Source: Streptomyces sp. WMMB303
GTDB taxonomy: Bacteria > Actinomycetota > Actinomycetes > Streptomycetales > Streptomycetaceae
Direction of reading: 5' to 3'
Assembly (NCBI RefSeq): GCF_029351045.1
Contig: NZ_JARKIN010000001.1
Coordinates: forward strand, 1-64,000
DNA: 64,000 nt
A model generated the notes under the pieces. That model had not been told where the DNA came from and made no database searches. It worked only from the letters and a program-made list of their open reading frames with translations. Each line of letters starts with the position of its first letter. The stretch's first letter is position 1. Below, piece after piece: positions 8,239 through 16,375 of this stretch. The translations under genes and the position numbers were made by a program.

Positions 8239-8849
8239 TCAGGAGGCGGCCTCGATGGTGACGGGGATTTCCAGCGGCACGGTCCGCTCGCTGCCCTTGG
8301 ACCTGGCGGTGATGCTCAGGCGTACCGGCTCGTTCGCGTAGTCGCGGAGCCAGTAGTCCGTGGTGGTCGCCGACCACGGCGGCGGGGCGCTGGGGGTCAG
8401 GCCGTATCGTGTCCACTCACCTACCGCGAGTTGCTGCGGGGCGACCGTGCGGCCGGTGTCGTCGCGGCCGTCCGCGCTGAACTTCCATGGCCCCCAGATG
8501 TGGGCGCGGACCTCTTCGGGGGTCGGGGTGCCTGCGAGCCGGGGTCCATCGCCTCGGTGCGGGCTGTCGTTGCGCAGGGACGCGGTGATCTCGATGGCGG
8601 CCGTGGGACAGCAGGCCGGGCGGGCCTTCGAGGTGAACTCGCAGCGTGGCGGTAGAGCGGGCTTCGTTGGCCAAGACTGTGCAGCGGAAGTGCGGGGTGA
8701 GATCGGCGTGCTGGCGCTGCTGCTCGATGCGGGAGAGGGTCTGTAGCCCTGTTGGCGTTGTGGGCGGGTCTCCAGGATCCGATGGCGGCAATGGCCGCGA
8801 CGACCGCGACGGCCAGAGCCAGGGCCGCGATCATGTCGGTGGTGGTCAT
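8239..8849 (-). pseudogene. conserved membrane-anchored hypothetical protein, two frameshifts
   Basis: Three reading frames join in order. MTTTDMIAALALAVAVVAA (ATG at 8849) is an N-terminal membrane helix followed by RPAHNANRA. Then, after an extra base near 8745, come LSRIEQQRQHADLTPHFRC and STATLRVHLEGPPGL. After a second slip near 8600 the reading is AIEITASLRNDSPH, EEVRAHIWGPWKFSADG and LRDYANEPVRLSITA to a TGA at 8239. Related intact proteins with an IWGP(Y/W) motif are widespread in Streptomyces (family memory). All parts being present points to recent decay. Confidence 0.7.
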
Positions 8850-8990
8850 GGGACAGGACGCTATCGCCGGCCCACGTCGCAGGTCAGCGTCCTGGGGGAT
8901 ATAGCCATCGGCGGGGGCCCTCATTCTGGAGTCCGTCGACGCGCGGCACGGTGGTCTCCGCTCCCGTCCGCGCGCTGAGGTTCACCGTGG

Positions 8991-9092
8991 CTACTCATCC
9001 GCGGCGGCGGCGCCGCGGGGTGCGCCGTCGGCGATCTGCTCCAGGCGCTCGCGCTGCTTCGGTGAAAGGTGCGGCGAGGTCGGAGCGACCAT
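8991..9092 (-). CDS. small ORF, 33 aa, with strong ribosome site
   Basis: GGAGG stands 5 bases before the ATG at 9092, among the best ribosome sites of this region. The peptide starts MVAPTSPHLSPKQRERLEQI and has an amphipathic helix. It ends 1 kb downstream of the relaxase relic in the same direction, so it may be a leftover small gene of the same mobile element. Function unknown. Confidence 0.4.
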   Translation of the reverse strand: MVAPTSPHLSPKQRERLEQIADGAPRGAAAADE

Positions 9093-9345
9093 GAGTGCCT
9101 CCGTGCCTTGAGAGGGCGGTCCCCGGCACCCTCTTCGCTCCCGGGCGACTTCGGGGGTGGCTGGCCGGTCGCGTCCCGGCGCCCGGCGCGGTGACTTCGC
9201 CGCCCGTCCCGCCGGACGGTCCGCGCCACGTCACAGCTGGCGCCCCTGGCCTTGACCAGGGGCGGGCTGCCGGTGCTGCTGCTCGTGCTCCTGGCGACGC
9301 TGGTCGCCCGGACCCGCCGGGTCAGCATCCGGGGTCCCCCGCTCC

Positions 9346-11067
9346 TCAACGGCGCGGCGGCAGATGCTGGCCGCGGGTGAAGACGGCCAGGCGGTCCAAG
9401 TTCTTCGGTGTGCGCAGCCAGGTCGCCGGGTCGATTGTGCGGCCTTCGAGGTGTTTCTTGGGCATCGTGGCCTGCTGGTGGGCCCTGGATGGCGGCGGCC
9501 CGCTGCGCCGGGGTCAGGGCGGCATCGCGGCTCGGGTGGTCGACATGGTGGGGAGCGGATGCCGTCTCGCCCTCGAGGTCGCGGTGATCGGCGGGTGCGG
9601 AGGCGGCCGAGGTCGTCGCCTCGTTGGCGGTGTCGGCTCGGATGCGGGCGTCGCGGATCGCGGTCCGCACGGCAAGGCCGGCGATCCGGGCTCGCTCATA
9701 GCGGGACGACTCTCGCGGCGGTGTGCCTGCGGCGGGACCGATCCACCACCGGTGGGGCACGGGGAAGCCGGCGGTGTAGCTGGTCCGGTCCGGCAGCGGA
9801 GCCTTCCGGAGCGGCTGGGCGACGGTGCGGCGGCGGGAGTACCGGAGCAGGGCCCGGTCGGCGATGTCGTCGTCCGGGCCGCAGGGGAACTCGCGGCCGC
9901 GGAGCGTCTCCAGCAGGAGTCGGCGGGCTTCGGCCAGGACGTGCCGCCGGGAGAACTTGCCGCGCATGGTGGAGACGACCGCGGCGACGTCGACGGCGGC
10001 GAGCGTTACGTCCACGGCCGGATCCACCCGGGCGCGGATCGCCGCCCCTGCCTTCCGGCACCGGTTCAGGAGTCCGTCGACGATCTGCCGGCCGAAGCGC
10101 AGGATCGCGGAGGCCTGCCACCAGGCAAGCACCTGGGCGAGTGGCTTCGGGTTCTTCTTCGCGGGCCCTGGCTCCTGGGCGGCCTGCGAGGCCGGTGCGT
10201 GGTGGCCGCGCTCCGGAGGCAGGTGCCCGTGATCTTTGACGTATCTTCGGTGAGCATCTCCATGGCGTCCTCGATGTGCTGGCGGCGGGTTGCCGCCCAG
10301 TGGACGAGGTCCTCGGGGACTCCGGCGATCTCCATGGCCGGACGCAGGCCGGGCGTGACCTCGCGTGGCGCGCTCGCCAGCCTCAGGGTTTCGCATACCT
10401 GGGTCGTCATGGTGAGGGTGTAGAGCGCCCCGGCGGCCACCACGTGCTGGTGGAGCCGGTAGGTGTCCAACGCACCCACACCGGATCGCCGTCGGCACCC
10501 GGGCGCTGGACGCGGTTGAGGAGCAGGTGGTGCTCGTGCAGGAGGGGGAAGCCGTCGCGGTTGTCGAAGTGGGGGAAGGCGGCGGCCACGGTCTTCACGC
10601 GGCCGCGGTCTGAGGCCCACCGGGTCTCGGCAACCTCGTCCTCCGGCCAGCCGCACCGCCTGGGCGATGGCCCGCTCGTGGGCCCGCTCGCTGATCCGGC
10701 GCACGGTGGGTCGGCCAGCGCCCCCGGCACGACCAGCGAGGCCTGCGGCCGGAAGGTGAAATCCATGCCAAGGACCGGCACCTGGCCGCGGGCCTCGATC
10801 TCCTCGATGGGCTGTTCCGAGCACCGTCAGCCGCCGGGCCATGGCCGCGTCGATACCGTCCTCCAGGAGGGGGCGCTCGATACGGTCGATATTCGGGTGC
10901 CGGCCCTCGCCGAACAACAGCTCCCGCTGACGCCCGGACACCTCCCCGCCCCCGGTCAGCCCCAGCGCGCACACCACGCCCCGACCACCTTCCCGGTGGG
11001 AGCCCGGCCAGCTCCTGGGCGCCCTGGAGCGTCAGACCGGCCGAACGGTGGCCGTCCCCGAACGCGA
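9346..11067 (-). pseudogene. MobF-like conjugative relaxase (TrwC-type), decayed copy 1
   Basis: Pieces in changing minus-strand frames follow the order of actinobacterial MobF relaxases: GLTGGGEVSGRQRELLFGEG and RHPNIDRIERPLLEDG (about 10977-10850), VLGMDFTFRPQASLVVPGAL, HFDNRDGFPLLHEH and GALDTYRLHQHVVAAGAL, then MEIAGVPEDLVHWAATRRQH, LAQVLAWWQASAILRFGRQ and GKFSRRHVLAEARRLLLETL. A C-terminal piece MPKKHLEGRTIDPATWLRTP ends at 9346. At least four frame changes are needed, and the N-terminus with the metal-binding His and catalytic Tyr is gone. It is a remnant of an integrated conjugative or mobilisable element. Confidence 0.7.
9641..10149 (-). repeat. 509-bp near-identical direct repeat, copy 1
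   Basis: Matches 14661-15169 with a constant offset of 5,020 bases. I count only four mismatches from 9641 to 10141 (at 9660, 9663, 9692 and 9787) and two more near the end. It lies inside the relaxase relic and codes for its C-terminal core. Confidence 0.9.
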
Positions 11068-11186
11068 ACCAAAGTGCTCACAGCTGGGTTGTAGCCGGGC
11101 CCCCGGCTGCGCCTCCGCCTGAGCGTGGTAATCCGCCCGACAGTGCGGCTCCCCTTATCGACTGCCATTACGTCAGGGGCCGTGGG

Positions 11187-11564
11187 TCAGACCGGGATGA
11201 GGCAGATGCCGGTCACCAGCATCACCGCCGACGTTGCGGCGTGGACGCCGTATGCGGTGGCCTTCGGCCCGCCGCTGCGCAGCACGACCAGCGCGTCTCC
11301 GGCCGGTATCACGGCGAACACCAGCAAGTACCAACCCAGCACCGACGAGGTCGCGGCGAGCATCAGTACGAAGACGAAAGCCCCGGGCGCGATCTCCCGC
11401 AGACCCTTCACGCGCAGCCAGGGCCGGAACCCGGGGTCGTCGACCGGTGTGTCGGGGATGCCGAAGCCGGCGGCGCCCTGCGGCTTCGTGACAGCGCTCC
11501 CGCCCATGAAGATGAGCCCCGCGCCGAGGAGGCCGGCGACAACGGTGGCGATGGTGGTGAGCAT
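11187..11564 (-). CDS. DUF4267-like small integral membrane protein, 125 aa
   Basis: The ATG at 11564 follows AGGA at -10. Four membrane segments can be seen (TIATVVAGLLGAGLIFMGG, IAPGAFVFVLMLAATSSVL, GWYLLVFAVIPAGDALVV, AATSAVMLVTGICLIP), with the short conserved polar loop GIPDTPVDDPGFRPWLRVKG after the first. This fits the DUF4267 family, which in Streptomyces often sits beside oxidoreductases and their HxlR or TetR regulators. It probably shares a transcript with the oxidoreductase 71 bases upstream. Role unknown. Confidence 0.75.
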   Translation of the reverse strand: MLTTIATVVAGLLGAGLIFMGGSAVTKPQGAAGFGIPDTPVDDPGFRPWLRVKGLREIAPGAFVFVLMLAATSSVLGWYLLVFAVIPAGDALVVLRSGGPKATAYGVHAATSAVMLVTGICLIPV

Positions 11565-11635
11565 CAGCTGTCCTGTTCTGTCGAGGGAATCGTTCTTGGC
11601 GAAATGGTTGGTGTCGTGGGGCTGAGGCTGCGGTG

Positions 11636-12553
11636 TCAGGGGACGAGGACGATCCGGCCGCGGACGCCGCCCTTGGCCATCGCCTGGTAGGCGTCGGCCG
11701 CGTCGTCGAGCGGTGCGACGGCGTGGACGCGAGCCGGCAGCTCCCCCGCTGCGACCCGTGCGAGCAGACGGGCGAGCAGCGGACCGTCGGGACGGGCGAA
11801 GATGACCTCGACGGTGATGCCACGTTCCTCGGACAGCCGCGCGGCCGGCTGCACGCCGACGAAACGGCCGCCGTCGCGCACCGCCTTGAGGGCGGGTTCC
11901 TGCAGGGCTCCGGCGTCGGCGACGGCTTCCCAGCCCTGTCCGAGGTCGGTGGCGAAGTCGACGCCGAGGCCCCTGACGAACGGCTCGTCTGCCGCTCGGG
12001 CCAGCCCGGTCACCTGCCAACCGCGGTCCTGCGCGAGCACGGCGACGTGCGCGCCCACCGCGCCGGCCGCGCCGGTGACCAGCAGGCGCCGCGCCTCGCT
12101 CGGCGCGTCGCCGAGGAGGTCGACGAGCTGGGCCGCGGCGGTTGCGTTGAGCGGCACCGTCGCCGCCTCGACCAGGTCCACGCCGTCCGGGACGACGGCG
12201 GCGTTCGCGGCGGGGACGAGGAGGTGCTCGGCGTGGGAGCCATGGTCACGGTCGAAGCCGTCGAGGAACCCGGCGACGCGGGTACCGACCGGCAGCTCGA
12301 CGCCGGTTCCGGCAGCCTCGACCGCGCCGGCGAAGTCCCAGCCGAGACCGGTCCAGTGCGGCTGGTGGATCATGCCGAGGCGGTGGAAGACGCCTGCGGC
12401 CACGCCCAGGTCGACGGGGTTGATCGCCGCGGCGGCGATTCTGACGAGGATTTCCCCCGGCCCCGGCTCGGCCACCGGGACGTCGACGGTCTCGATCGAC
12501 TGGGGCCCGGACGGGGCGCGGACCACGGCTCGCCGAGAGGTCATCTGATTCAT
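11636..12553 (-). CDS. zinc-less medium-chain (quinone reductase-like) NADP-dependent oxidoreductase, 305 aa
   Basis: A GroES-like N-terminal half (EPGPGEILVRIAAAAINPVD) is followed by the Rossmann nucleotide site LLVTGAAGAVGAHVAVLA. There are no Cys/His zinc ligands, so it belongs to the quinone/enone reductase branch, which moves hydride from NADPH to quinones or unsaturated ketones. It ends with the family's usual YQAMAKGGVRGRIVL. I chose ATG 12553 because AAGGAG lies 9 bases before it; the in-frame GTG at 12559 would be too close. It is divergent from the HxlR regulator at 12691, which probably controls it. Confidence 0.85.
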   Translation of the reverse strand: MNQMTSRRAVVRAPSGPQSIETVDVPVAEPGPGEILVRIAAAAINPVDLGVAAGVFHRLGMIHQPHWTGLGWDFAGAVEAAGTGVELPVGTRVAGFLDGFDRDHGSHAEHLLVPAANAAVVPDGVDLVEAATVPLNATAAAQLVDLLGDAPSEARRLLVTGAAGAVGAHVAVLAQDRGWQVTGLARAADEPFVRGLGVDFATDLGQGWEAVADAGALQEPALKAVRDGGRFVGVQPAARLSEERGITVEVIFARPDGPLLARLLARVAAGELPARVHAVAPLDDAADAYQAMAKGGVRGRIVLVP

Positions 12554-12690
12554 TGCCACCTACTCCTTCGTGGAAGGTTTTTGTGAGGTCTTGCCATCGC
12601 TGTGCTGCACCACCAGCATGGAAGGAGTCGCTTCCCATGGGGAAGTAGGCACCTTGAAGTAAGTAAGTCACCCAGCGAGGGGGATGAGCC
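12554..12690. promoter_or_regulatory. shared promoter region of oxidoreductase and HxlR regulator
   Basis: The 137 bases between the two divergent starts hold the element CCTTGAAGTAAGTAAGTCAC at about 12652-12671, with a repeated GTAA step. HxlR proteins bind such A/T-containing sites in shared promoters. I see no perfect palindrome, so the exact operator is uncertain. Confidence 0.45.
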
Positions 12691-13143
12691 ATGGCGACCA
12701 GGACCGCGTCCGAGCGGCGGGCCGAGGCCAAGCGGGAGTACGACGCGTTCCTCGCGATGTGTCCCAGCCGCCGGCTTCTGGAGCGAATCTCCGACAAGTG
12801 GGTCGCCCTCGTGCTCGCCGCGCTGGGCGGGGACGGCCCACGTCCTGGGGAGACCGCCGTCGAAGAACCGCGGCCCATGCGCTTCTCCGAGCTGTCCCGT
12901 CTGATCTCGGGCGTGAGCCAGAAGATGCTGACGCAGACGTTGCGCGCACTCGAGCGCGACGGGTTGGTGACCAGGACGGTGACCCCTACGGTGCCTGTCA
13001 CCGTCAGTTACGAGCTAACCGAGCTCGGCCGCTCGCTGCAGGGGATCATGCGGGGAATCAAGGTATGGGCGGAGGGCCACATGGAGGAGGTCCTCACCCA
13101 TCGCGACAAGTATGACGTCAAACAGCGCGACGCCGCGGACTGA
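12691..13143 (+). CDS. HxlR-family winged-helix transcriptional regulator, 150 aa
   Basis: The HxlR pattern is present: an N-terminal Cys (AMCPSRRLLERISDKWVALV), the recognition region MRFSELSRLISGVSQKMLTQ, then TLRALERDGLVTRTVTPTVP and VSYELTELGRSL. Many relatives sense electrophiles or redox state through that Cys and repress a divergent oxidoreductase, which fits the gene at 11636. There is an insertion of about 20 residues (GGDGPRPGETAVEEPRP) between the first helices compared with the usual ~120-residue proteins. Ribosome site GAGGGGG just upstream. Confidence 0.9.
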   Translation: MATRTASERRAEAKREYDAFLAMCPSRRLLERISDKWVALVLAALGGDGPRPGETAVEEPRPMRFSELSRLISGVSQKMLTQTLRALERDGLVTRTVTPTVPVTVSYELTELGRSLQGIMRGIKVWAEGHMEEVLTHRDKYDVKQRDAAD

Positions 13144-13731
13144 TCAACGGGGGCTGGCGCGCGGACACCGCCGGACATCATCCGGCACCAGCAGGCTGGT
13201 GATCTCGGCGATCGCCTCCGGCGAGGGCTTGTCGAAGCAGCGACGGACGTTCCCCGGCTTCCCTTGGCGGATTTCGCCGCCATCTCCTGGCCGCCATGGG
13301 CGTCGGCGACTCCGCCCGCGGTGACGCCGACGGCGCCGTCGACTACCTCCCTGCGCGCAGAGGCCGCCCCGGCATCCATCTCGAACGAAACCGCCGCATT
13401 GACCGGCATGCCGGCAAGCTCGCCGCCCACTACGCTCCGAGAGCCCTTTCCAACGTGGCGGAGGATGATGTGCGGACGGCAGAGAAGCTCCCGGTAGACG
13501 GGTGGGTGTCGCTTCCGTGCCGTCGCTGCCGAGAAGGGGCGTGCGCCGGGCGTAGCCGCAGGCGCCGCCTCGTGACGGGGGAGCGCAAGCGGCCAGGCGG
13601 GGCACCGGCGTGCACTTACACCATCAGGCCATTGCGAGCACATCTCAACAAGAGCGGTGTAGATACCTATATGACTCCAATCAGGCATAGGGGCTGATCG
13701 AGGGGCACCAGCCGGGCATCGCCCGGAGCGG
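13144..13731. other. degraded region with minus-strand coding fragments
   Basis: Two minus-strand pieces look coding by third-position G/C: NAAVSFEMDAGAASARREVV (about 13385-13325) and, in another frame, GKPGNVRRCFDKPSPEAI with AEITSLLVPDD to a TGA at 13144. They may belong to one broken gene, not recognised. The part 13430-13730 has lower GC and no recognisable content. Confidence 0.35.
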
Positions 13732-13846
13732 TTTCATCTCGACGGGCAGGTCGCCGACCGGCCGATCTACCTCGCGATGGGTGTCACCGTCGACGGGCAC
13801 CGCGACATCCTCGGCATCTGGGCCGGCGACGGCGGCGAAAGCGCAA
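13732..13846 (+). pseudogene. IS256-family transposase, central fragment
   Basis: The plus frame reads FHLDGQVADRPIYLAMGVTV and then DGHRDILGIWAGDGGESAK. This matches the well-known central block of IS256/Mutator transposases (..GxVANRPIYVAxAVTxEGxRDILGLWAGDGGEGAK..). Only ~38 residues remain. It runs head to head into the N-terminal IS256 fragment on the opposite strand. Confidence 0.8.
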
Positions 13847-13860
13847 AGTCTGACTGCTTG

Positions 13861-14126
13861 CGGGAGTTCCCACCGTTCTTCCCCGCAGCCTCGTGCTATT
13901 CGTAGCCGAGGTGGTCGGTCATCTCACCGTTCAGCGCGGACTCAGGAGGCGCTCGGTCAACTGCGGCAGCAGGCCGCCTTCGCCAGGTCAACTGCAGCCC
14001 TCCGGCCCGGGCCCGGTCGACCAGCATCCCGACCAGTCGATCATCCACCGCACCAGTCCCGGCCGCCGTCTGCGGCGGCTCCGCGGGCTGCTCACCGGCA
14101 TCGGTCCCGTTCACAACATCAGTCAT
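13861..14126 (-). pseudogene. IS256-family transposase, N-terminal fragment with internal stop
   Basis: From ATG at 14126: MTDVVNGTDAGEQPAEPPQT, TGAVDDRLVGMLVDRARAGG and ALNGEMTDHLGYE, then TAG at 13896-13898, then in the same frame HEAAGKNGGNSRK. This is the standard start of Streptomyces IS256 transposases, including the HLGY(D/E)KH..AGKNGGNSRNG stretch, interrupted by the stop. The matching segment at 19749 lies in the opposite orientation. Confidence 0.8.
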
Positions 14127-14165
14127 CCGGTGTCACTCCATGATCGGCAGTTCCACCGTTCGTTG

Positions 14166-14643
14166 AGCCCTGGCTCACATTCGGTGGTGACGGAGGGCAG
14201 CGCTATCCGAGAAGGAGGTGGTGGCGGAGCAGGGTGAAGCCTGCTCGGCCGTGCATCTGGCGCGCGATTCGCTTGGTCTCGGTGTTGATGCCTTCGGTGG
14301 GGCCGTTGCCGTACGGAAGTGTGAGCGCGGCGTTCACGGCGTCGCGGTCTCGATCCAGGCCCCGGGTGAAGGCGTGCAGATGGGGCAGACCGGCTGAGCG
14401 AACTTCGACGATCCAGCGCGAGAGCCCGTCGGTGTTTCCTGCGCAAGGTTTCAGGATTTGGCGAAGTCTCGAATGGAGGCGGCCAGCGCCCGCACCACGC
14501 TCCGCTCACCCTCGTCGGCCACATCCTCGACGACCAGCGGGAACAGACCAGAAAACACCATCTGCACAAGCTCGTTGACGTCCTCCACACGAAGGTCAAC
14601 GCCCCTCATGGCTCTCCGACACCACCGAATGTGAGACAGGGCC
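14166..14643 (-). mobile_element. ISL3-family deletion derivative (478 bp) with inverted repeats and target duplication
   Basis: The 33-bp ends (14166-14198 and the complement of 14611-14643) match at 29 of 33 positions; the common core is CTCACATTCGGTGGTG. Flanking octamers are GTTCGTTG (14158-14165) and GTTCGTAG (14644-14651), seven of eight identical; an 8-bp duplication is what ISL3 elements make. Inside is a transposase gene lacking its middle. The element is complete at its ends yet far shorter than the ~1.4-kb parent, so it could move only with a transposase supplied elsewhere. Confidence 0.88.
14203..14609 (-). pseudogene. ISL3 transposase with internal deletion and frameshift
   Basis: From ATG at 14609 the N-terminus reads VEDVNELVQMVFSGLFPLVV and EDVADEGERSVVRA, then jumps to the C-terminal block AASIRDFAK. 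One base later in frame it gives NTDGLSRWIVEVRSAGLPHL, HAFTRGLDRDRDAVNAALT and GPTEGINTETKRIARQMHG, ending RHHLLLG at a TAG at 14203. Zinc-binding and most catalytic parts (about 250 residues) are missing. Confidence 0.85.
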
Positions 14644-14660
14644 GTTCGTAGTACACACCC

Positions 14661-15169
14661 GATGCGGGCGTCGCGGATCACGTTCCGCACGGCAAGGCCG
14701 GCGATCCGGGCCCGCTCATAGCGGGACGACTCTCGCGGCGGTGTGCCTGCGGCGGGACCGATCCACCACCGGTGGGGCACGGGGAAGCCGGCGGTGTAGC
14801 TGGTCCAGTCCGGCAGCGGAGCCTTCCGGAGCGGCTGGGCGACGGTGCGGCGGCGGGAGTACCGGAGCAGGGCCCGGTCGGCGATGTCGTCGTCCGGGCC
14901 GCAGGGGAACTCGCGGCCGCGGAGCGTCTCCAGCAGGAGTCGGCGGGCTTCGGCCAGGACGTGCCGCCGGGAGAACTTGCCGCGCATGGTGGAGACGACC
15001 GCGGCGACGTCGACGGCGGCGAGCGTTACGTCCACGGCCGGATCCACCCGGGCGCGGATCGCCGCCCCTGCCTTCCGGCACCGGTTCAGGAGTCCGTCGA
15101 CGATCTGCCGGCCGAAGCGCAGGATCGCGGAGGCCTGCCACCAGGCAAGCACCTGGGCGAGCGGCCTCG
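14661..15169 (-). repeat. 509-bp near-identical direct repeat, copy 2
   Basis: Same orientation as 9641-10149, about 99% identical. The two copies enclose 4.5 kb that includes the DUF4267, oxidoreductase and HxlR genes; homologous recombination between them would delete or amplify that block. Confidence 0.9.
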
Positions 15170-15300
15170 CGAGCGGCTGCGGGCTTCTTCTTCGCGGTGC
15201 GCGGGCGTCTTCGTGGGCCCGCGGCCGCACGCCCACCGGGTTTCGGCCACCTCGTCCTCCAGCCAGCGCAGCGCCGCAGCGACGGCCCGCTCATGAGTTC
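14661..15300 (-). pseudogene. MobF-like relaxase relic, copy 2, internally deleted
   Basis: The C-terminal core is nearly identical to copy 1 (LAQVLAWWQASAILRFGRQ onward). Upstream of it, 15300-15210 encodes ERTHERAVAAALRWLEDEVA and ETRWACGRGPTKT, equivalent to copy 1 at about 10690-10600. The ~450 bases that separate those two blocks in copy 1 (dimer of HFDNRDGF..VHWAATRR segments) are missing here. The relic ends at the ISL3 derivative on the left. Confidence 0.7.
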
Positions 15301-15305
15301 GCTCG

Positions 15306-15464
15306 ATGCTGGGCGAGGTCGACCGGGCGCGCAGGGACCTGCCGCAGGTCGCTCCGCTGCTGGACGGCGAGACGGTCGAGGTGTGCCTTCTGGAGTGCCA
15401 TGAGGAGCAGGACCTGCCTGTTGCGGAGCAGGAGTGCTGCGGGGCGCTGACGCAGGCATGGTGA
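15306..15464 (+). CDS. short unknown protein or C-terminal fragment, 52 aa
   Basis: The plus frame from ATG 15306 reads MLGEVDRARRDLPQVAPLLD and GETVEVCLLECHEEQDL and stops at 15464. It is acidic, with four Cys (VCLLECHEE, EQECCGAL), and codon use is good. Its TGA overlaps the ATG of the next gene (ATGGTGA), so the pair was translated as a unit. The true start may have been lost at the junction with the relaxase relic just upstream. Family not recognised. Confidence 0.4.
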   Translation: MLGEVDRARRDLPQVAPLLDGETVEVCLLECHEEQDLPVAEQECCGALTQAW

Positions 15465-15720
15465 CCCGCTCCCCCATCACGCGGCAGATCATCGTGTTGC
15501 GCGCGGTCCCGGGCGGCGGGACCCCCGGCGAGCGACCTGCTGGAGCCGGTGGCCTCCGCTTACCCCGGCCGCCGCATCGGCGCCGCGGCTCCGGTGGCGT
15601 GGACGCAGATGCACACCGGGTACGCGGACGCCCTCCAAGCGCTGATGCTCGCCCGCGCCGGCAAACGCTGGTACTACCGGATGTCGGGTACGTCCCTCGC
15701 CATCCGCGTGCCTGCGGGGC
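15458..15720 (+). pseudogene. unknown protein, frameshifted
   Basis: Starts MVTRSPITRQIIVLRAVPGG, then after a slip near 15525 continues DLLEPVASAYPGRRIGAAA, WTQMHTGYADALQALMLA and AGKRWYYRMSGTSLAI. The next ~150 bases in a further frame also look coding (VERRALVAATQLAHSHGS). No known family; the coupling to the gene at 15306 suggests a small operon of a vanished element. Confidence 0.4.
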
Positions 15721-16072
15721 GCGTGTCTGGCGCGGGCGCTGCCGACCGAGCGTGGCCCCGCCGTGGAACGTCGCGCCTTGGTGGCAGCCACGCAGCTTGC
15801 CCATTCTCATGGGAGCCGGCGCGCGGACAAGCTGGTGAGCGCCGGCGGCACACAGGGGCTGAGCCGCAACGCGCTCCAGCAACATCGGAGCAGCGCCGGG
15901 CAGCCGGGGCCATTCGGGAGATATGAGGGAGCCCGAGGGGAAAGCCCCGGGCGGACCCGTCGCGTCCTGTCCTGGCCCGCCCAGAGCTCAGCAGCAGGGC
16001 TGTCAGAGAGGAGGACTCCGAGGAATCGGGGGCGCCGAGCCCCGTCACCCCGTTCCTTACTACGATCACCGG
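15721..16072. other. no supported gene; possible tail of the unknown pseudogene
   Basis: The plus-strand piece around 15763-15900 may extend the frameshifted gene before it. The rest, up to the zinc-ribbon gene, shows nothing recognisable. Confidence 0.3.
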
Positions 16073-16297
16073 ATGCAGAACATCACGTGCACCCACTGCG
16101 GCGCGGCCGATCCGGAGCCGGGCTTCGTCGAAGACTCCGGCCAGAACGCGCGCGGATATGCGCGCTGGATCGCGGGCCACCTGGAGCGAGGGATATTCGG
16201 CGGCGCCAAGCGCATGGGCCGGCCGAACCGGCAGATCGACGCCTACCGGTGCCACCGGTGCGGCCACCTGGAGCTGTTTGCGACCCACCAGAGCTGA
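16073..16297 (+). CDS. zinc-ribbon protein, 74 aa
   Basis: Two Cys pairs frame the protein: CTHCGAADPEPGFVED near the start and YRCHRCGHLELFA near the end, a typical four-Cys zinc ribbon. Between them lie ARGYARWIAGHLERGIFGG and GRPNRQIDA. The spacing suits small Streptomyces proteins that bind zinc and have no assigned role. ATG 16073 is chosen because the first Cys pair starts five residues later; coding character is poor upstream. Confidence 0.75.
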   Translation: MQNITCTHCGAADPEPGFVEDSGQNARGYARWIAGHLERGIFGGAKRMGRPNRQIDAYRCHRCGHLELFATHQS

Positions 16298-16375
16298 CCC
16301 CGCCGCCTCGTCGCGTACCGCAGGAGCGAACCCTCCCGTCTGGGCAAGCCGGGACACTCCGTGGGGTGCAGGGCC

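Noticed and set aside
12650..12675. GTAAGTAAGT as a palindromic HxlR operator
   Set aside because: It is a short direct repeat, not an inverted one; kept only as part of the promoter region.
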